From: Streptomyces spiralis | Lineage (GTDB): Bacteria; Actinomycetota; Actinomycetes; Streptomycetales; Streptomycetaceae | Assembly (NCBI RefSeq): GCF_014654675.1 | Contig: NZ_BNBC01000035.1 | Coordinates: forward strand, 42,406-106,405 | Direction of reading: 5' to 3' | Length of the DNA: 64,000 nt | Shown here: in pieces, positions 63,502-64,000 of the stretch | Layout: each line of letters opens with the position of its first letter | Numbering within the stretch: the stretch's first letter is position 1 | Position numbers and translations under genes: made by a program | Notes under the pieces: generated by a model | Seen by the model: the letters and a program-made list of their open reading frames with translations, nothing else | Databases searched by the model: none | Told to the model about the DNA's origin: nothing

Positions 63502-63582
63502 GCACGGGCTGGGCGACCCGAATCGGGTGAGGTGACCTGTACCGAGAGGGAGGGGCGGTACTTGCGTGGCGCCCCTTTGGCA

Positions 63583-63662
63583 GTTGGCCGTCTCTGGGCC
63601 GTGGCCGCCGTCTTCGACACGGCCCGGTCGGACCCGTCCCCACCTGACCAGAGACGGCCAAC
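63583..63662. repeat. 15-bp inverted repeat with 50-nt spacer
   Basis: GTTGGCCGTCTCTGG (63583-63597) and CCAGAGACGGCCAAC (63648-63662). Follows the propeller gene; it may be a terminator or a leftover IS end. Confidence 0.6.
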
Positions 63663-63867
63663 ACCAGCCGACTGGGTCGCCTCACGCTCGTCATCACCGA
63701 AGCAGGGCGGAAGATTCCCTGGTGACCTTGGTGACATCCGCTTTAGGAGTTCGGTCCTTAAACGGGGGTGGCCTGCCGGGACGGGCGCTCTTGCCAGCCT
63801 GGCTTCCCGACTTGAGTCGCTTCAGTCCATCCTCGTTCAGGGTCGTTGATGATGCTCCTATAGGCCG
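63663..63867. other. Non-coding stretch before the right-edge transposase
   Basis: About 200 bp with no credible gene. It likely includes the end of the IS110-like element. Confidence 0.4.
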
Positions 63868-64000
63868 TCAAGCGGTCTGTGTGAGTGGTTTCGGCGTGTG
63901 GTGGGGATGGGTGAGGTGCCCGTAGACCTCGCGGGCGATGAAGCGTTTGAGGCAGCGGAGGATGTCCTTCTTGGACATGCCTTCGGCGGTGCGGCGGGCG
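63868..64000 (-). CDS. IS110-like transposase, C-terminal 43 residues (cut by window edge)
   Basis: Minus-strand frame entering from the right edge and ending with TGA at 63868-63870. The visible part RRTAEGMSKKDILRCLKRFI, then AREVYGHLTHP, matches the helical C-terminal end (RRxAEGKSxKEALRCLKR type) of Streptomyces IS110/transposase proteins. The rest lies outside the window. Confidence 0.7.
   Translation of the reverse strand, partial: ARRTAEGMSKKDILRCLKRFIAREVYGHLTHPHHTPKPLTQTA

Noticed and set aside
53312..64000. Prophage or complete integrative element
   Set aside because: No integrase, attachment-site pair, replication or structural genes seen; only IS fragments.

Overview
The window is a high-GC, gene-dense actinobacterial chromosome segment, almost certainly Streptomyces. 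The evidence is very high third-position GC, many GTG starts, overlapping GTGA/ATGA stop-start junctions, and a cluster of rodlins, chaplins and a tyrosinase pair that together mark sporulating Streptomyces. From memory, the order citrate synthase, CopA/CopZ, alcohol dehydrogenase, IolC, MmsA, rodlins, chaplins and tyrosinase mirrors the SCO2736 to SCO2699 stretch of S. coelicolor. That is a recollection and was not checked against a database.

Layout. 1-11.3 kb: the C-terminal part of a fused ABC exporter, a small secreted protein, a secreted S37-type tripeptidyl aminopeptidase, a lipoprotein, a Tat-exported GH3 (NagZ-like) glycosidase, a divergent LysR/EamA exporter pair and a dihydrolipoyl dehydrogenase. 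11.3-14.5 kb: a leftward five-gene operon built around a 429-aa WXG100-like protein, a candidate type VII secretion substrate system. 14.7-20.8 kb: a GNAT gene and a LacI-controlled sugar or polyol catabolic locus (Gfo/Idh/MocA dehydrogenase, DUF993 aldolase-like protein, two TIM-barrel isomerases). 21.0-26.9 kb: a compact leftward ribose operon rbsR-rbsA-rbsCB-rbsK-rbsD in which permease and binding protein are fused; two LacI-type operators lie in front of rbsR. 27.0-31.0 kb: three DnaA-box-like repeats, a RecD2-type helicase and citrate synthase, whose 3' end is followed by a 95-bp duplicate.

31-42.8 kb: copper efflux (copA, copZ with a CsoR-type operator), a zinc alcohol dehydrogenase, a small helix-turn-helix protein, iolC, methylmalonate-semialdehyde dehydrogenase, an LprG/LppX-like lipoprotein, an APC permease and a GNAT gene. 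42.9-46.4 kb: an unusual alpha/beta-hydrolase fused to an ABC ATPase, with its permease. 46.5-53.3 kb: the aerial-surface cluster: divergent rodlins rdlB/rdlA, four chaplins (one long and sortase-anchored), three further small secreted proteins of unknown function, and melC1-melC2. Rodlins and chaplins form the hydrophobic rodlet layer of aerial hyphae and spores. The interleaved small secreted proteins share the same leader style and may belong to the same surface programme.

53.3-64 kb: less compact and more variable. It has small hypothetical proteins, two maleylpyruvate-isomerase-family proteins, a lipoprotein, a sortase-anchored wall protein, a frameshifted propeller-like gene, an IS3-family remnant, a secreted TolB-like/FG-GAP protein with a perfect 126-bp internal repeat, and the C-terminal end of an IS110-like transposase at the right edge. 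Perfect hairpins between many convergent genes look like bidirectional terminators. I saw no tRNA, rRNA, CRISPR array or complete prophage.
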